From contig CAURGH010000002.1 in assembly GCA_963524305.1 (NCBI GenBank), positions 1-64,000 of the forward strand: 64,000 nt of DNA. The letters run 5' to 3'. Origin of the DNA: JABCPH02 sp963524305 (GTDB lineage Bacteria > Fusobacteriota > Fusobacteriia > Fusobacteriales > Leptotrichiaceae). This document shows positions 1-8,446 of this stretch, piece by piece (the first letter of the stretch is position 1; every line of letters starts with the position of its first letter). The notes under the pieces were generated by a model, which had not been told where the DNA came from, ran no database searches, and worked only from the letters and a program-made list of their open reading frames with translations. A program made the position numbers and the translations under genes.

Positions 1-28
1 ACCATCCTGTACCATATATTATATTTTG

Positions 29-55
29 AGTTTACACAAAATTCTGTACACTCTC
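29..55. mobile_element. possible terminal inverted repeat of an IS256-type insertion sequence
   Basis: Read on the minus strand, this stretch is GAGAGTGTACAG followed by AATTTTGTGTAAAC. From memory this resembles the ends of IS256/mutator-family elements of low-GC bacteria. The element body would lie to the left, outside the window, and no transposase is visible. The outer edge abuts a hairpin at 56-114. The identification rests on motif recall alone. Confidence 0.3.
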
Positions 56-114
56 AATTGTGGGATTTAATGTTGAAAGTATAAATTTCTAACACTTCCA
101 AATTTCCCACAATT
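56..114 (-). terminator. nested hairpin downstream of the K+ channel gene, without U-tract
   Basis: AATTGTGGGA (56-65) is the perfect inverted complement of TCCCACAATT (105-114). Inside it TGTTGAAA (71-78) pairs with TTTCTAACA (86-94), with one bulge. The hairpin begins four bases after the stop of the minus-strand channel gene, where a terminator is expected. The U-run that should follow on the minus strand is missing: the sequence instead continues directly into the putative IS end. On the + strand it is followed by a T-rich stretch, so it could also act in that direction. Confidence 0.5.
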
Positions 115-117
115 TTA

Positions 118-912
118 TTATTTTTCTCGTTTAGATTTTAAAAAATCTATAAAAGTGATAATTTCCTTCTTCTCAGAATCGCTATAATTTTCGGATTTTA
201 AAATAAATTTTTCTAAATCATCATCAGGTACAAACTCATTTTGTTTGTTTAAAAAATAGGTTGTGACAGTACCTGTAATCATTCCAAAAGTTCCAACTCC
301 AATAAGCATAAGGAAAATCGCTACAAATCTACCAACATGAGTTCTTGGTGAAATATCTCCATATCCAACGGTTGTTGCTGTAACAAAGGCCCACCATAAA
401 CTGTCTCCATATTTCATTTTTTCTACATAAGAAATAATAAGAGCAGAAATAAGAATTCCAAGTGCAGCCATCATCAATAAATAAATCAAACCATTCAATT
501 TTAAAAATTTTTTAATTTTTTTGTATGTCTTTTTTACGAATAAATAAAGTTTAGAAAGTTTTAGATATCGAAAAAGTTTCGCAAATTTTCTGATTTTAAA
601 TATTCTAAATAGTCTAAAAATCGAGTAATATGGAATAATCGAGATTAAATCAGGAATATTATTTTCTATAAAATCAGCTTTGTATTTTGCAAAAATAAAC
701 CGAACTATGTAGTCGATAGCAAAAATCAAATAAATCGAAAAATCAATAAATTCTAAAATAGGATTTTTGGAAATACTGATATCGCCATGCAAATCAAGTA
801 GTGATGTTGCAAAACTATAAATGGCGAGAAACATAAAAAAAATCTGATAATTTATTCTAAATCTTTTGTTATGCTGAACATTTTTTTTTAATTTTTTCAA
901 TTTAATTTTCAC
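118..912 (-). CDS. voltage-gated-type potassium channel protein
   Basis: This is a six-helix Kv-like channel subunit of 264 aa in the cytoplasmic membrane. The selectivity filter TTVGYGD is unmistakable and is preceded by the pore helix (WWAFVTA). An S4-like segment with regularly spaced basic residues (RLFRIFKIRKFAKLFR) precedes the S5 helix, and hydrophobic helices lie at about 25-45, 58-75, 140-163 and 195-220. A short charged cytoplasmic tail follows. It starts with GTG behind AGGAGG at 8-nt spacing. The gene stands alone, transcribed away from the flavoenzyme gene upstream of it. Family assignment is strong; ion selectivity for K+ follows from the filter, while voltage gating is inferred from S4. 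Confidence 0.88.
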   Translation of the reverse strand: MKIKLKKLKKNVQHNKRFRINYQIFFMFLAIYSFATSLLDLHGDISISKNPILEFIDFSIYLIFAIDYIVRFIFAKYKADFIENNIPDLISIIPYYSIFRLFRIFKIRKFAKLFRYLKLSKLYLFVKKTYKKIKKFLKLNGLIYLLMMAALGILISALIISYVEKMKYGDSLWWAFVTATTVGYGDISPRTHVGRFVAIFLMLIGVGTFGMITGTVTTYFLNKQNEFVPDDDLEKFILKSENYSDSEKKEIITFIDFLKSKREK

Positions 913-987
913 AGAACTTCCTCCTATTTATTGTATTTTTAAGATTATTCGTAATTTTATTTAATTATAGTAAAACTGCTTAAAAAA

Positions 988-2325
988 TTATTTAATAACT
1001 TTTCTATAAACTACCAACAATGGATTCCAAACACTCGCATTTGTAGGTGAATAAGCAAAATCAATTTCGATAAATTTTTCAATAGGTGTTTCTAAAGTTG
1101 TAACAATCGCAATTTGGTCGATAAATTGAGCAACAGCTTGAGCTCCAACCATACTTCCACCTAACAACACTTTTTTATCTTTATCATAGACAACTTCAAC
1201 TTTTCCAGGGATAGAATCCTCAAATCCAGAATTTTTATACATTGCATGCATTTCAACAACATCTGCATTATATCCTAGATCTAATGCTTCTTTCAATGTC
1301 AATCCAGTTTGTGCCAATCTAATGTCATAAAATGAAGTTGCAAAAGATCTTAACAACCCTTTCCAACTAATATTTTTTCCAGATAAGTATTTCGCCAACA
1401 TCATACCGTGTTTATTAGCGACATCTCCAAACGGTGCATAAAGATTTCTATCTGTTTTGTAGAATTTATTAAATATACAATCTCCAATTGCATAAACATC
1501 AGGTAAATTAGTCTCGAATTTATCATTTACAACAATTTTTCCTTGGTCAGTTTTTAAATTTTTAGGAATAAAATCAATGTTAGGAGTAATTCCAATACTA
1601 AATAATGCAATATCAAAATTAACGATTTCTCCACTATCTAATTTTACAGCATTTGCTTTCCCATTTTGTGAAACAATTTCAGTAACACCGGCATTCAATT
1701 TCAAAGAAATTCCTTGATTTTCAATTTCTTTATAAACTCCAGCTTTCAATTTTTCAGAAAATGAAGGTAAAATTTCTCCAGATTTTTCAATGATTGTAAC
1801 ATTTAATCCTTTTTTGTTAAAGGCTTCTGCAGTTTCAAGCCCAATAAATCCAGCTCCAACAATCACAGCTTTTTTCAATTTATTTTTATTTTCAGTAAGA
1901 TAATCTTTAATTTTAAAAGCCTCTTCTGCATGAGAAAGCGTGAAAACATTAGTCAAATCTTTAGAATATCCAGAAATATTTGGAATAAACGATTTTGCTC
2001 CAACAGCAATCACAAGTTTATCATAACCAAAAATTCCGTTTATTTCTTCTCCTTCAACATTCAAAGTCTTATTTTGAAAGTCAATCCCAGTCACTTTATG
2101 ATGAATTTTTACGTTAACTCCTCTTTTTATAAAGTCTTCAGGTGTTCCATGTAAAACATCACTTTTTTTCAATTCATCAGCAATAAAATAAGGTGTCGGA
2201 CAACCAGCCCAAGCAACATATGAAGATTTTTCAAACAAAAAAACTTCATCATTAGGATTCACTTTTTTATATTGAGTGGAAAACATCATTCCTGCTGCTC
2301 CACCACCAATTACAACTATTTTCAT
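988..2325 (-). CDS. FAD/NAD(P)-dependent oxidoreductase, CoA-disulfide reductase / NADH oxidase family
   Basis: A flavoprotein of 445 aa in the pyridine nucleotide-disulfide reductase superfamily. The N-terminal FAD fold starts with VIGGGAAG, the NAD fold is marked by VGAGFIGLE near residue 160, and a DVYAIGDC FAD motif lies near 280, followed by the dimerisation domain. A single redox cysteine sits at about residue 42 (WAGCPTPYF), where CoADR/Nox enzymes carry CGLPY, so the residues after the cysteine differ from the usual motif. It could be a CoA-disulfide reductase, a water-forming NADH oxidase or a polysulfide reductase; sequence alone does not decide. It lies 34 bases after udk on the same strand and may be co-transcribed. 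Confidence 0.82.
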   Translation of the reverse strand: MKIVVIGGGAAGMMFSTQYKKVNPNDEVFLFEKSSYVAWAGCPTPYFIADELKKSDVLHGTPEDFIKRGVNVKIHHKVTGIDFQNKTLNVEGEEINGIFGYDKLVIAVGAKSFIPNISGYSKDLTNVFTLSHAEEAFKIKDYLTENKNKLKKAVIVGAGFIGLETAEAFNKKGLNVTIIEKSGEILPSFSEKLKAGVYKEIENQGISLKLNAGVTEIVSQNGKANAVKLDSGEIVNFDIALFSIGITPNIDFIPKNLKTDQGKIVVNDKFETNLPDVYAIGDCIFNKFYKTDRNLYAPFGDVANKHGMMLAKYLSGKNISWKGLLRSFATSFYDIRLAQTGLTLKEALDLGYNADVVEMHAMYKNSGFEDSIPGKVEVVYDKDKKVLLGGSMVGAQAVAQFIDQIAIVTTLETPIEKFIEIDFAYSPTNASVWNPLLVVYRKVIK

Positions 2326-2359
2326 AAAATATTTCTCCTCTCAAATTAAAATTAAATTT

Positions 2360-3001
2360 TTATTTTTTTTCTAAATGATTAAACAAGTATCTAAGACGAC
2401 TTGCAACCATTTTTATTCCAACTTTATTATCTTTTCCTCTAGGAATAATAACATCTGCGTATCTTTTTGAAGGCTCAACAAATTCCAAGTGCATTGGTTT
2501 TACTGTATTAATATATTGATTTTTTATACTCTCAAAACTTCTCGCACGTTCATGTAAATCCCTTTCAATCCTTCTTAGCAGTCTTTCATCATCATCGGTA
2601 TCAACGAAAATTTTTGCATTAAACAAATCACGAATTTTTGGTATAGCAAGAACTAAAATACCTTCTACAATTATCAAATTCGCAGGTTCAATGTGCTCGG
2701 TTTCATTAACTCTATTATGAACTTGGAAATCATAAATCGGCTTTTCAATAGATTTTCCATTTTTTAAAGATAAAATATGTTCTTCTAGCAAGTCAAAATC
2801 AATCGCATCAGGGTGATCATAATTTAATCCCACTCTTTCCTCATAAGTCAAATGATCATTTCTTTTATAATACGAATCCTGCTCCAATAAAATTGAATGA
2901 ATTCCTTTTTTTTCTAAATCTTCGATAATCGCCTTAGTTACACTAGTTTTACCAGACCCAGTTCCACCAGCAATTCCAACAATAATCGTTTGATATGACA
3001 T
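2360..3001 (-). CDS. udk: uridine kinase
   Basis: Phosphorylates uridine and cytidine to UMP and CMP in pyrimidine salvage, in the cytoplasm. The 213-aa length is typical. The P-loop GGTGSGKTSV lies at residues 12-21, followed by the phosphoribulokinase/uridine-kinase features YDHPDAIDFD (about 82-91) and the lid region RRIERDLHERARS (about 142-154). The start ATG has a GGGAGGA ribosome site at 5-nt spacing. It is divergent from the M32 peptidase gene, with a 140-base promoter region between them. The flavoenzyme gene follows closely. Confidence 0.93.
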   Translation of the reverse strand: MSYQTIIVGIAGGTGSGKTSVTKAIIEDLEKKGIHSILLEQDSYYKRNDHLTYEERVGLNYDHPDAIDFDLLEEHILSLKNGKSIEKPIYDFQVHNRVNETEHIEPANLIIVEGILVLAIPKIRDLFNAKIFVDTDDDERLLRRIERDLHERARSFESIKNQYINTVKPMHLEFVEPSKRYADVIIPRGKDNKVGIKMVASRLRYLFNHLEKK

Positions 3002-3042
3002 ATATATTTCCTCCCAATTAAAAATGATTTTTTACATAATTA

Positions 3043-3071
3043 ATTATAACACATTATTTTCTTTTTGTCCG
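3043..3071 (-). promoter_or_regulatory. sigma-70 promoter for udk
   Basis: On the minus strand a perfect TATAAT -10 (plus-strand 3043-3048) lies 17 bases from CGGACA (3066-3071), a moderate -35. It points at udk and lies in the divergent spacer. Confidence 0.5.
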
Positions 3072-3101
3072 TTACAAAAAAATAAATTAATGTGATATAA
3101 T
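3072..3101 (+). promoter_or_regulatory. sigma-70 extended -10 promoter for the M32 peptidase gene
   Basis: TTACAA (3072-3077), an 18-base spacer, and TGATATAAT with TATAAT at 3096-3101. The upstream TG makes it an extended -10 promoter. It overlaps the divergent udk promoter region. Confidence 0.6.
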
Positions 3102-3142
3102 AAAAAGTATTCTGTATAAAAATGAAATTTGAGGAGGAAAAA

Positions 3143-4660
3143 ATGGACGAAAAAATGAAAAAAATTAAAGAAATATTAGAGAAAAAAGCAGCATTTGATG
3201 ATGCGATAACGTTGTTGAATTGGGATTTGGAAACAGAGGCACCTAGATTAGCGATTGAGAAAAAGTCTAAGACACTTAATTACTTGTCGGGAGAAAGTTA
3301 TTCGACTGTGATAAATGATGAATTTAAGGAGCTTGTTTATTCAGTTGATGAAAGTTCTTTGAATGAATTAGATAAAAAAATTATTCAAGAGATAAAAAAA
3401 GAAACGTTTGAAAAGATGAAAAAAATACCTAAAGAGGATTATCAAAAATATTCGGAGATTGTTTTAGTAGCTTCAAGAGTTTGGGAGAGAGCTAAAAATG
3501 AGGATAATTATGAGATTTTTAAAGATTATTTGAAACAAATTATAGAATATAATAAGAAATTTATTAAATTGAGAGGATATGAAGGGCATCCATATAATAC
3601 GCTTTTGGACGATTATGAGCCAGAAATGACAGTTGTTGAATTGGATAAATTTTTTGAGAAGGTAAGAACGGAATTGTCGCCGTTGATTAAGAAAATTGCT
3701 AAGAGCGAGAAAAAAGTTTTAGATGAAGAAAAAAGAAAAAAATTCAAATTATTGAAATTTGATATTCAGAAGCAGAAAGAGCTGTCGAAAGAGATTCTAG
3801 ATGTGATGAAATTTGATTTTGAGAGAGGTATTTTGAAGGAAAGTGAGCATCCATTTACTACTGATATGGGAAATAAAGATGTTAGAATTACGACACATTA
3901 TTATGAGGATAACTTATTGAGTTCAGTTTATTCAACAATTCATGAAGGTGGACATGCTTTGTATGAGCAACACATTACAGACGAGATATCTAATACGATT
4001 TTAGGAAATGGAACTTCAATGGGAATTCATGAATCACAATCGAGAATTTATGAAAATATGTTTGGAAGAAGTCGAGAATTTTTAAGTTTTCTTTATCCTA
4101 AAATTGAAAAAGTTTTTGATGGAATATTGTCAAAAAATGGGATAATTGCTGATGATTTGTATGTTTTAGCAAATGAAGTTGAAGAGTCGTTTATTAGAAT
4201 TGAAGCTGATGAATTGACATATCCAATTCATATTTTGATAAGATATGAGCTTGAAAAAGAAATTTTTGGTGACTTGGATAAGGAAGTTGATGTAGATGAA
4301 TTGGCAAAAGCTTGGGCTGATAAATATGAAAAATATTTGGGAATTAGACCGGAAACTTATTCAAAAGGAATTTTGCAAGATGTTCACTGGGCTTCAGGAT
4401 TATTTGGATATTTTCCTTCATATGCGCTAGGAAGTGCTTATTCTGCACAAATTTATGATACAATTAACAAAAAAGTAAATATTTTAGATGAATTAAAAAA
4501 TGGAGAATTCGGTAAAATAAATGAAATTTTGAAAAGCAATATTCATCAATTTGGAAAAACAAAAACACCAAAAGAAATAATAAAAGACATGACTGGAAAA
4601 GAACTTGATTCGTCATATTATATTGATTATTTAATTAGTAAATTTTCTGAGATTTATTAA
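3143..4660 (+). CDS. M32 family carboxypeptidase (carboxypeptidase Taq-like)
   Basis: Cytoplasmic zinc metallocarboxypeptidase that trims residues from peptide C-termini. The protein is about 505 aa, the usual size. The zinc motif HEGGH is at about residues 267-271, with the third ligand in the following HESQSR motif near 297, both diagnostic of family M32. The second ATG is chosen as start because it follows GAGGAGG at proper spacing; the ATG at 3122 lies upstream of that site. It is a single gene with its own promoter, followed by an M18 aminopeptidase gene, which suggests a peptide-degradation cluster. Confidence 0.9.
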   Translation: MDEKMKKIKEILEKKAAFDDAITLLNWDLETEAPRLAIEKKSKTLNYLSGESYSTVINDEFKELVYSVDESSLNELDKKIIQEIKKETFEKMKKIPKEDYQKYSEIVLVASRVWERAKNEDNYEIFKDYLKQIIEYNKKFIKLRGYEGHPYNTLLDDYEPEMTVVELDKFFEKVRTELSPLIKKIAKSEKKVLDEEKRKKFKLLKFDIQKQKELSKEILDVMKFDFERGILKESEHPFTTDMGNKDVRITTHYYEDNLLSSVYSTIHEGGHALYEQHITDEISNTILGNGTSMGIHESQSRIYENMFGRSREFLSFLYPKIEKVFDGILSKNGIIADDLYVLANEVEESFIRIEADELTYPIHILIRYELEKEIFGDLDKEVDVDELAKAWADKYEKYLGIRPETYSKGILQDVHWASGLFGYFPSYALGSAYSAQIYDTINKKVNILDELKNGEFGKINEILKSNIHQFGKTKTPKEIIKDMTGKELDSSYYIDYLISKFSEIY

Positions 4661-4801
4661 AAAACATTTAATTTAGTTTCAATCTATTGAAATTTAAGAT
4701 TTTCAAGGTATACTTTTATCAAAGTAAGAAATTCAAAAAAATTGATAAACATATATTTTTAGTAAATAGAGTTGAATTTTTTTTGAAAGAGAGGGATGAA
4801 A

Positions 4802-6151
4802 ATGATACACACGAATGAAGAGATGCAGCAAATACAAAAAAGGTTTATAGATTTAGAGATAAAAAGTTTTGCTAGAGAGGTAATTGAATTTATCGATGAC
4901 AGTCCAAGTGCCTATCATGCAGTAAAAAATTCATCAGATATTTTGGAAGAAAATGGATTTCAAAGATTGAATCCGAGAGAAGAATGGGAATTGAAAAAAG
5001 GTGGCAAATATTTTGTAAAACAATCAAATTCTGCAATAATTGCATTTACAGTGGGGAAAGATGTAGATTTGTCAAGAGGTTTTAAAATATTTGGATCGCA
5101 CACAGATTCTCCTTGTTTCAGAATAAAACCAAATCCTGAGATGATTACAGAAAACATAATTCGATTGAATACGGAAGTTTACGGTGGACCAATTTTAAGT
5201 ACATGGTTTGACAGACCACTTTCAATTGCAGGAAGAGTTATTCTTAGAACAAATGATCCATTTTTTCCAAAAACGGTTGCTATAAAATTTGATGAGCCGT
5301 TAATGACAATACCAAATTTAGCAATACATCAAAACAGAGATGTTAACAATGGGGTAAAAATTGACAGACAAAAAGATGTACTTCCAGTAATGGGATTAAT
5401 CAATCAGACATTTGAAAAAGATAATTTTTTATTAAATTATATTTTTGATAAAATTAATTTGAAAAAAGAAGATATTTTAGATTTTGATTTGTATGTTTAC
5501 AATGCTGAAAAAGGATGCCTTTTAGGAGCAAATGAAGAATTTATTTCAGCACCAAGAATAGATAATTTAGTTTCGGTTTATGCAGGACTTTTAGGATTGG
5601 TGGAAAGTGAGCATAATCAAAAGCAAATAAATGTTTTTGTGGCTTTTGATAACGAAGAAATTGGAAGTGCAACAAAACAAGGGGCAGATTCAAATTATTT
5701 GACACACACATTGGAAAGAATAGTGTTAGGATTAGGCTATACAAGAGAGAATTTCTTGAGAATGTTAAGCGGATCGTTTATGTTATCGGCAGATGCAGCG
5801 CATGCAGCACATCCTGCACATATGAATAAAACCGATCCTACAAGTAGAGGTAGAATTAATGAAGGTATTTCAGTAAAAATTAGTGCTAGACAAAAATATA
5901 CTTCAGACGGATTTTCAACTTCTGTAATAAAACAAATAATTGATGGAACAGATATTAAAATACAGCCGTTTGTAAATGAGTCAAATGAATTAGGAGGAAG
6001 TACAATAGGACCTATTTCTTCAACTCACTTGGAAATTGATGGAATAGACATTGGAATACCTATGCTTGCAATGCACTCGGCAAGGGAACTTTGTGGAGTG
6101 TCAGATGTTTATTTTTTGAAAGAATTGGCAACAGAATTTTTTGAAAAATAA
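4802..6151 (+). CDS. M18 family aminopeptidase (aspartyl aminopeptidase-like)
   Basis: Predicted dinuclear zinc aminopeptidase removing N-terminal residues (often acidic) from peptides, in the cytoplasm. M18 hallmarks are FGSHTDSPCFRIKP (first metal-binding His and Asp), FDNEEIGSATKQGA (catalytic and metal-binding acidic residues), SADAAHAAHPAH and the C-terminal MHSARELCG. Length is about 449 aa. The ATG at 4802 fits the GAGGG ribosome site (6-nt gap) better than the ATG at 4796, which lies one base after it. It follows the M32 peptidase gene with a 140-base gap. Confidence 0.9.
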   Translation: MIHTNEEMQQIQKRFIDLEIKSFAREVIEFIDDSPSAYHAVKNSSDILEENGFQRLNPREEWELKKGGKYFVKQSNSAIIAFTVGKDVDLSRGFKIFGSHTDSPCFRIKPNPEMITENIIRLNTEVYGGPILSTWFDRPLSIAGRVILRTNDPFFPKTVAIKFDEPLMTIPNLAIHQNRDVNNGVKIDRQKDVLPVMGLINQTFEKDNFLLNYIFDKINLKKEDILDFDLYVYNAEKGCLLGANEEFISAPRIDNLVSVYAGLLGLVESEHNQKQINVFVAFDNEEIGSATKQGADSNYLTHTLERIVLGLGYTRENFLRMLSGSFMLSADAAHAAHPAHMNKTDPTSRGRINEGISVKISARQKYTSDGFSTSVIKQIIDGTDIKIQPFVNESNELGGSTIGPISSTHLEIDGIDIGIPMLAMHSARELCGVSDVYFLKELATEFFEK

Positions 6152-6199
6152 TAAAATTAAAATATAAGTAATATAAATGTTTGCTTAATAATAATATAT

Positions 6200-6228
6200 T
6201 TTACAATTATGATTTTTTGTGATAATAT
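6200..6228 (+). promoter_or_regulatory. sigma-70 promoter for the asnB T-box transcript
   Basis: TTTACA (6200-6205), 17-base spacer, TAATAT (6223-6228). Predicted transcription start is near 6235, just ahead of the T-box stem I. Confidence 0.55.
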
Positions 6229-6235
6229 AAATACA

Positions 6236-6634
6236 TAATAAAGCTAAATAGATGAAAAGACTGTGATAGAGAGAGTAGCTTTTTACAGAAGTTAAGAGCG
6301 AGTTAGAGATGGTGGAAGTCTAACAATGGAGTAATTAGTGAAGAACACTCTGGAGTTGCTCACCGAAAGAATTTCTTTTGGAAATAAGAGATTTAATGTA
6401 AATCTTAAATAATTAAAATGATAAATTAAATCAATAAAAAGAAATTTTAGTAGACTGAGACGTGATCCAATTACGTTAGTATTGGCGGGTATCGAGTGCA
6501 TGTAAAGGCATTTCCGTACATTGTAATTATGAAAAATCTTAATTGTAAATTTGTTTTGACAAGTTTGTAACATATTAATTCATAAAATGTATATATTTAT
6601 AATACCCGCAATTTTTTAGAGATTGCGGTTTTTT
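6236..6634 (+). ncRNA. T-box riboswitch, asparagine specifier (AAC)
   Basis: This 540-base spacer before asnB carries a tRNA-sensing leader. The stem I apical hairpin is GTTAGA (6302-6307) with TCTAAC (6319-6324), enclosing a GGTGGAA loop. The 3' side reads GAAG-AAC-ACTCTGGAGT, placing specifier codon AAC (Asn) at 6344-6346. TGGC (6483-6486) is the likely bulge for the tRNA 3' end; its final C suits a G discriminator base, as in known tRNA-Asn. GCGGGTAT (6485-6492) pairs exactly with ATACCCGC (6602-6609), an antiterminator that excludes the terminator at 6606-6634. Uncharged tRNA-Asn should therefore turn asnB on. The T-box core is a divergent form of the consensus. Confidence 0.8.
6606..6634 (+). 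terminator. T-box regulated intrinsic terminator before asnB
   Basis: CCGCAAT (6606-6612) pairs with ATTGCGG (6622-6628), followed by six T. Its first four bases are shared with the antiterminator strand 6602-6609, so the two structures are mutually exclusive. Confidence 0.8.
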
Positions 6635-6693
6635 CTTTGTTTAGCAATTAAGTAGTTATGAAAATTTAAAAGAAAAAGAAGGAGAGAATTAGT

Positions 6694-8277
6694 ATGTGTG
6701 GATTTGTATTTGCATCAAAACAAAAAATTAATAAGGAAATGTTTAAAAAAAGTTATGACAATATTTTTCATAGAGGGCCTGATAACCAAACAATCAAAGA
6801 AGAAGATGGAATTTGGGGATTTCATAGATTATCAATTATGGATTTGTCGGCGAAAGGAAATCAGCCGTTTGAAAGAGAGAGTAAAAAATTGATTTGTAAT
6901 GGGGAGATTTATAATTTCTTGGAATTGAAGGAATTGTTGAAGGATGAGTTTGAATTTAAGTCTGAAAGTGATTGTGAAGTACTTATTCCGCTTTATGAAA
7001 AATTTGGATTTGAAATTATGCTGAAAATGTTAGATGCTGAATTTGCCTTAGTTTTATTTGATGGAGAAACTGGTGAAATAATGGCTGGGAGAGATCCAAT
7101 TGGTATAAGACCGATGTTTTATGGATATGATAAAGAAACTGGTGGAATCGCATTTTCATCAGAAGCTAAAGGGTTAATAGAATTTTGTGATGAAGTATTT
7201 CCATTCCCTCCAGGTCATTATTACAAAGATGGAGAATTTCATTTGTACAATGATTTAGCGGATCCAAAAAGAATTATTGATGAAGATTTGGATACGATAA
7301 CTTCTAAGATTAGAGAAAAATTGGAAAAAGGTATAATAAAAAGATTGCATTCGGATGCGCCGTTGGGATTTTTGTTGAGTGGTGGATTGGATTCTTCATT
7401 GGTTTGTGCAGTTTCTCAAAAATTTTTGGATAAACCGATAAAAACTTTTGCAATTGGAATGGAAACAGATCCGATTGACTTGAGATATGCGAAAGAAGTA
7501 GCAGATTTTTTAGGAACGGAGCATACGGAAGTAATTATGACAAAAAAAGACGTTTTGGATTCGTTGGAAAAAGTAATTTGGCATTTGGAAACATGGGATA
7601 TTACAACAATAAGAGCAAGTATTGGAATGTATTTAGTGTGTAAATATATTTACGAAAACACTGATTTGAAAGTGCTTATGACAGGAGAAGTGAGTGATGA
7701 AATATTTGGTTACAAATATACAGATTTTGCACCGACACCTGAAGAATTTCAAAAAGAATCTCAAAAGAGAATTAGAGAATTGTATATGTATGATGTGTTG
7801 AGAGCTGATAGAGTTATTGCTGCAAATTCGTTAGAAGCAAGAGTTCCGTTTGGTGACTTGGATTTCGTAGATTATGTTATGAGCGTGAATCCTGAGAAAA
7901 AAATGAATAAATATAACAAAGGAAAATATTTGTTGAGAAAAGCATTTGAAGGATTAGACTACTTGCCAGATAGCATTTTGTATAGAGAAAAAGCAGCATT
8001 TAGTGATGCAGTAGGACATTCAATGGTTGATTATTTGAAAGAATATGCAGAGGAAAAATATACCGATGAAAACTTGAAAAAAGCAGCAGTTAAATATCCA
8101 TATAGAACACCATTTACAAAAGAATCACTACTGTATAGAGATATTTTTGAAAAATTTTATCCAAATAAAGCCGAATGGATAAAAGATTTCTGGATGCCAA
8201 ATAAAGAGTGGGAAGGATGCGATGTAGACGATCCAAGTGCAAGAGTGTTGAAAAATTATGGAGATAGCGGGAAATAA
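6694..8277 (+). CDS. asnB: asparagine synthase (glutamine-hydrolysing)
   Basis: Makes asparagine from aspartate, glutamine and ATP. The N-terminal glutaminase domain begins MCGFVFA with the catalytic Cys2 exposed after Met removal; HRGPDN and the GEIYN motif follow. The C-terminal synthetase carries the PP-loop LLSGGLDSSLVCA near residue 230 and the SDEIFGY motif near 335. The 527-aa length matches class B enzymes. A GAAGGAGA ribosome site lies 9 bases before ATG. The upstream Asn T-box independently supports the function. Confidence 0.95.
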   Translation: MCGFVFASKQKINKEMFKKSYDNIFHRGPDNQTIKEEDGIWGFHRLSIMDLSAKGNQPFERESKKLICNGEIYNFLELKELLKDEFEFKSESDCEVLIPLYEKFGFEIMLKMLDAEFALVLFDGETGEIMAGRDPIGIRPMFYGYDKETGGIAFSSEAKGLIEFCDEVFPFPPGHYYKDGEFHLYNDLADPKRIIDEDLDTITSKIREKLEKGIIKRLHSDAPLGFLLSGGLDSSLVCAVSQKFLDKPIKTFAIGMETDPIDLRYAKEVADFLGTEHTEVIMTKKDVLDSLEKVIWHLETWDITTIRASIGMYLVCKYIYENTDLKVLMTGEVSDEIFGYKYTDFAPTPEEFQKESQKRIRELYMYDVLRADRVIAANSLEARVPFGDLDFVDYVMSVNPEKKMNKYNKGKYLLRKAFEGLDYLPDSILYREKAAFSDAVGHSMVDYLKEYAEEKYTDENLKKAAVKYPYRTPFTKESLLYRDIFEKFYPNKAEWIKDFWMPNKEWEGCDVDDPSARVLKNYGDSGK

Positions 8278-8399
8278 GATTGGTAAAAACTTTTATCTTT
8301 TTTAGAGCAAATAAGCGAGAATAATGAAAATATTTTTTTGGGCTAAATGAAATAAATTGAAAAAAATAAAAAAATAATCAAGCAGAAAAATGAAAAGTA

Positions 8400-8408
8400 T
8401 GATATAAT
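8400..8408 (+). promoter_or_regulatory. extended -10 promoter for the DEAD-box helicase gene
   Basis: TGATATAAT, with TATAAT at 8403-8408 and no convincing -35. It lies 38 bases before the start codon. Confidence 0.4.
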
Positions 8409-8446
8409 AGTTTGTATTAGTAAAAAAAGGAAGGTAAAAGGAAAGA

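Noticed and set aside
6292..6573. 93-codon minus-strand open frame in the asnB leader
   Set aside because: It runs antisense through the T-box, has no ribosome site, and the RNA structure explains the region.
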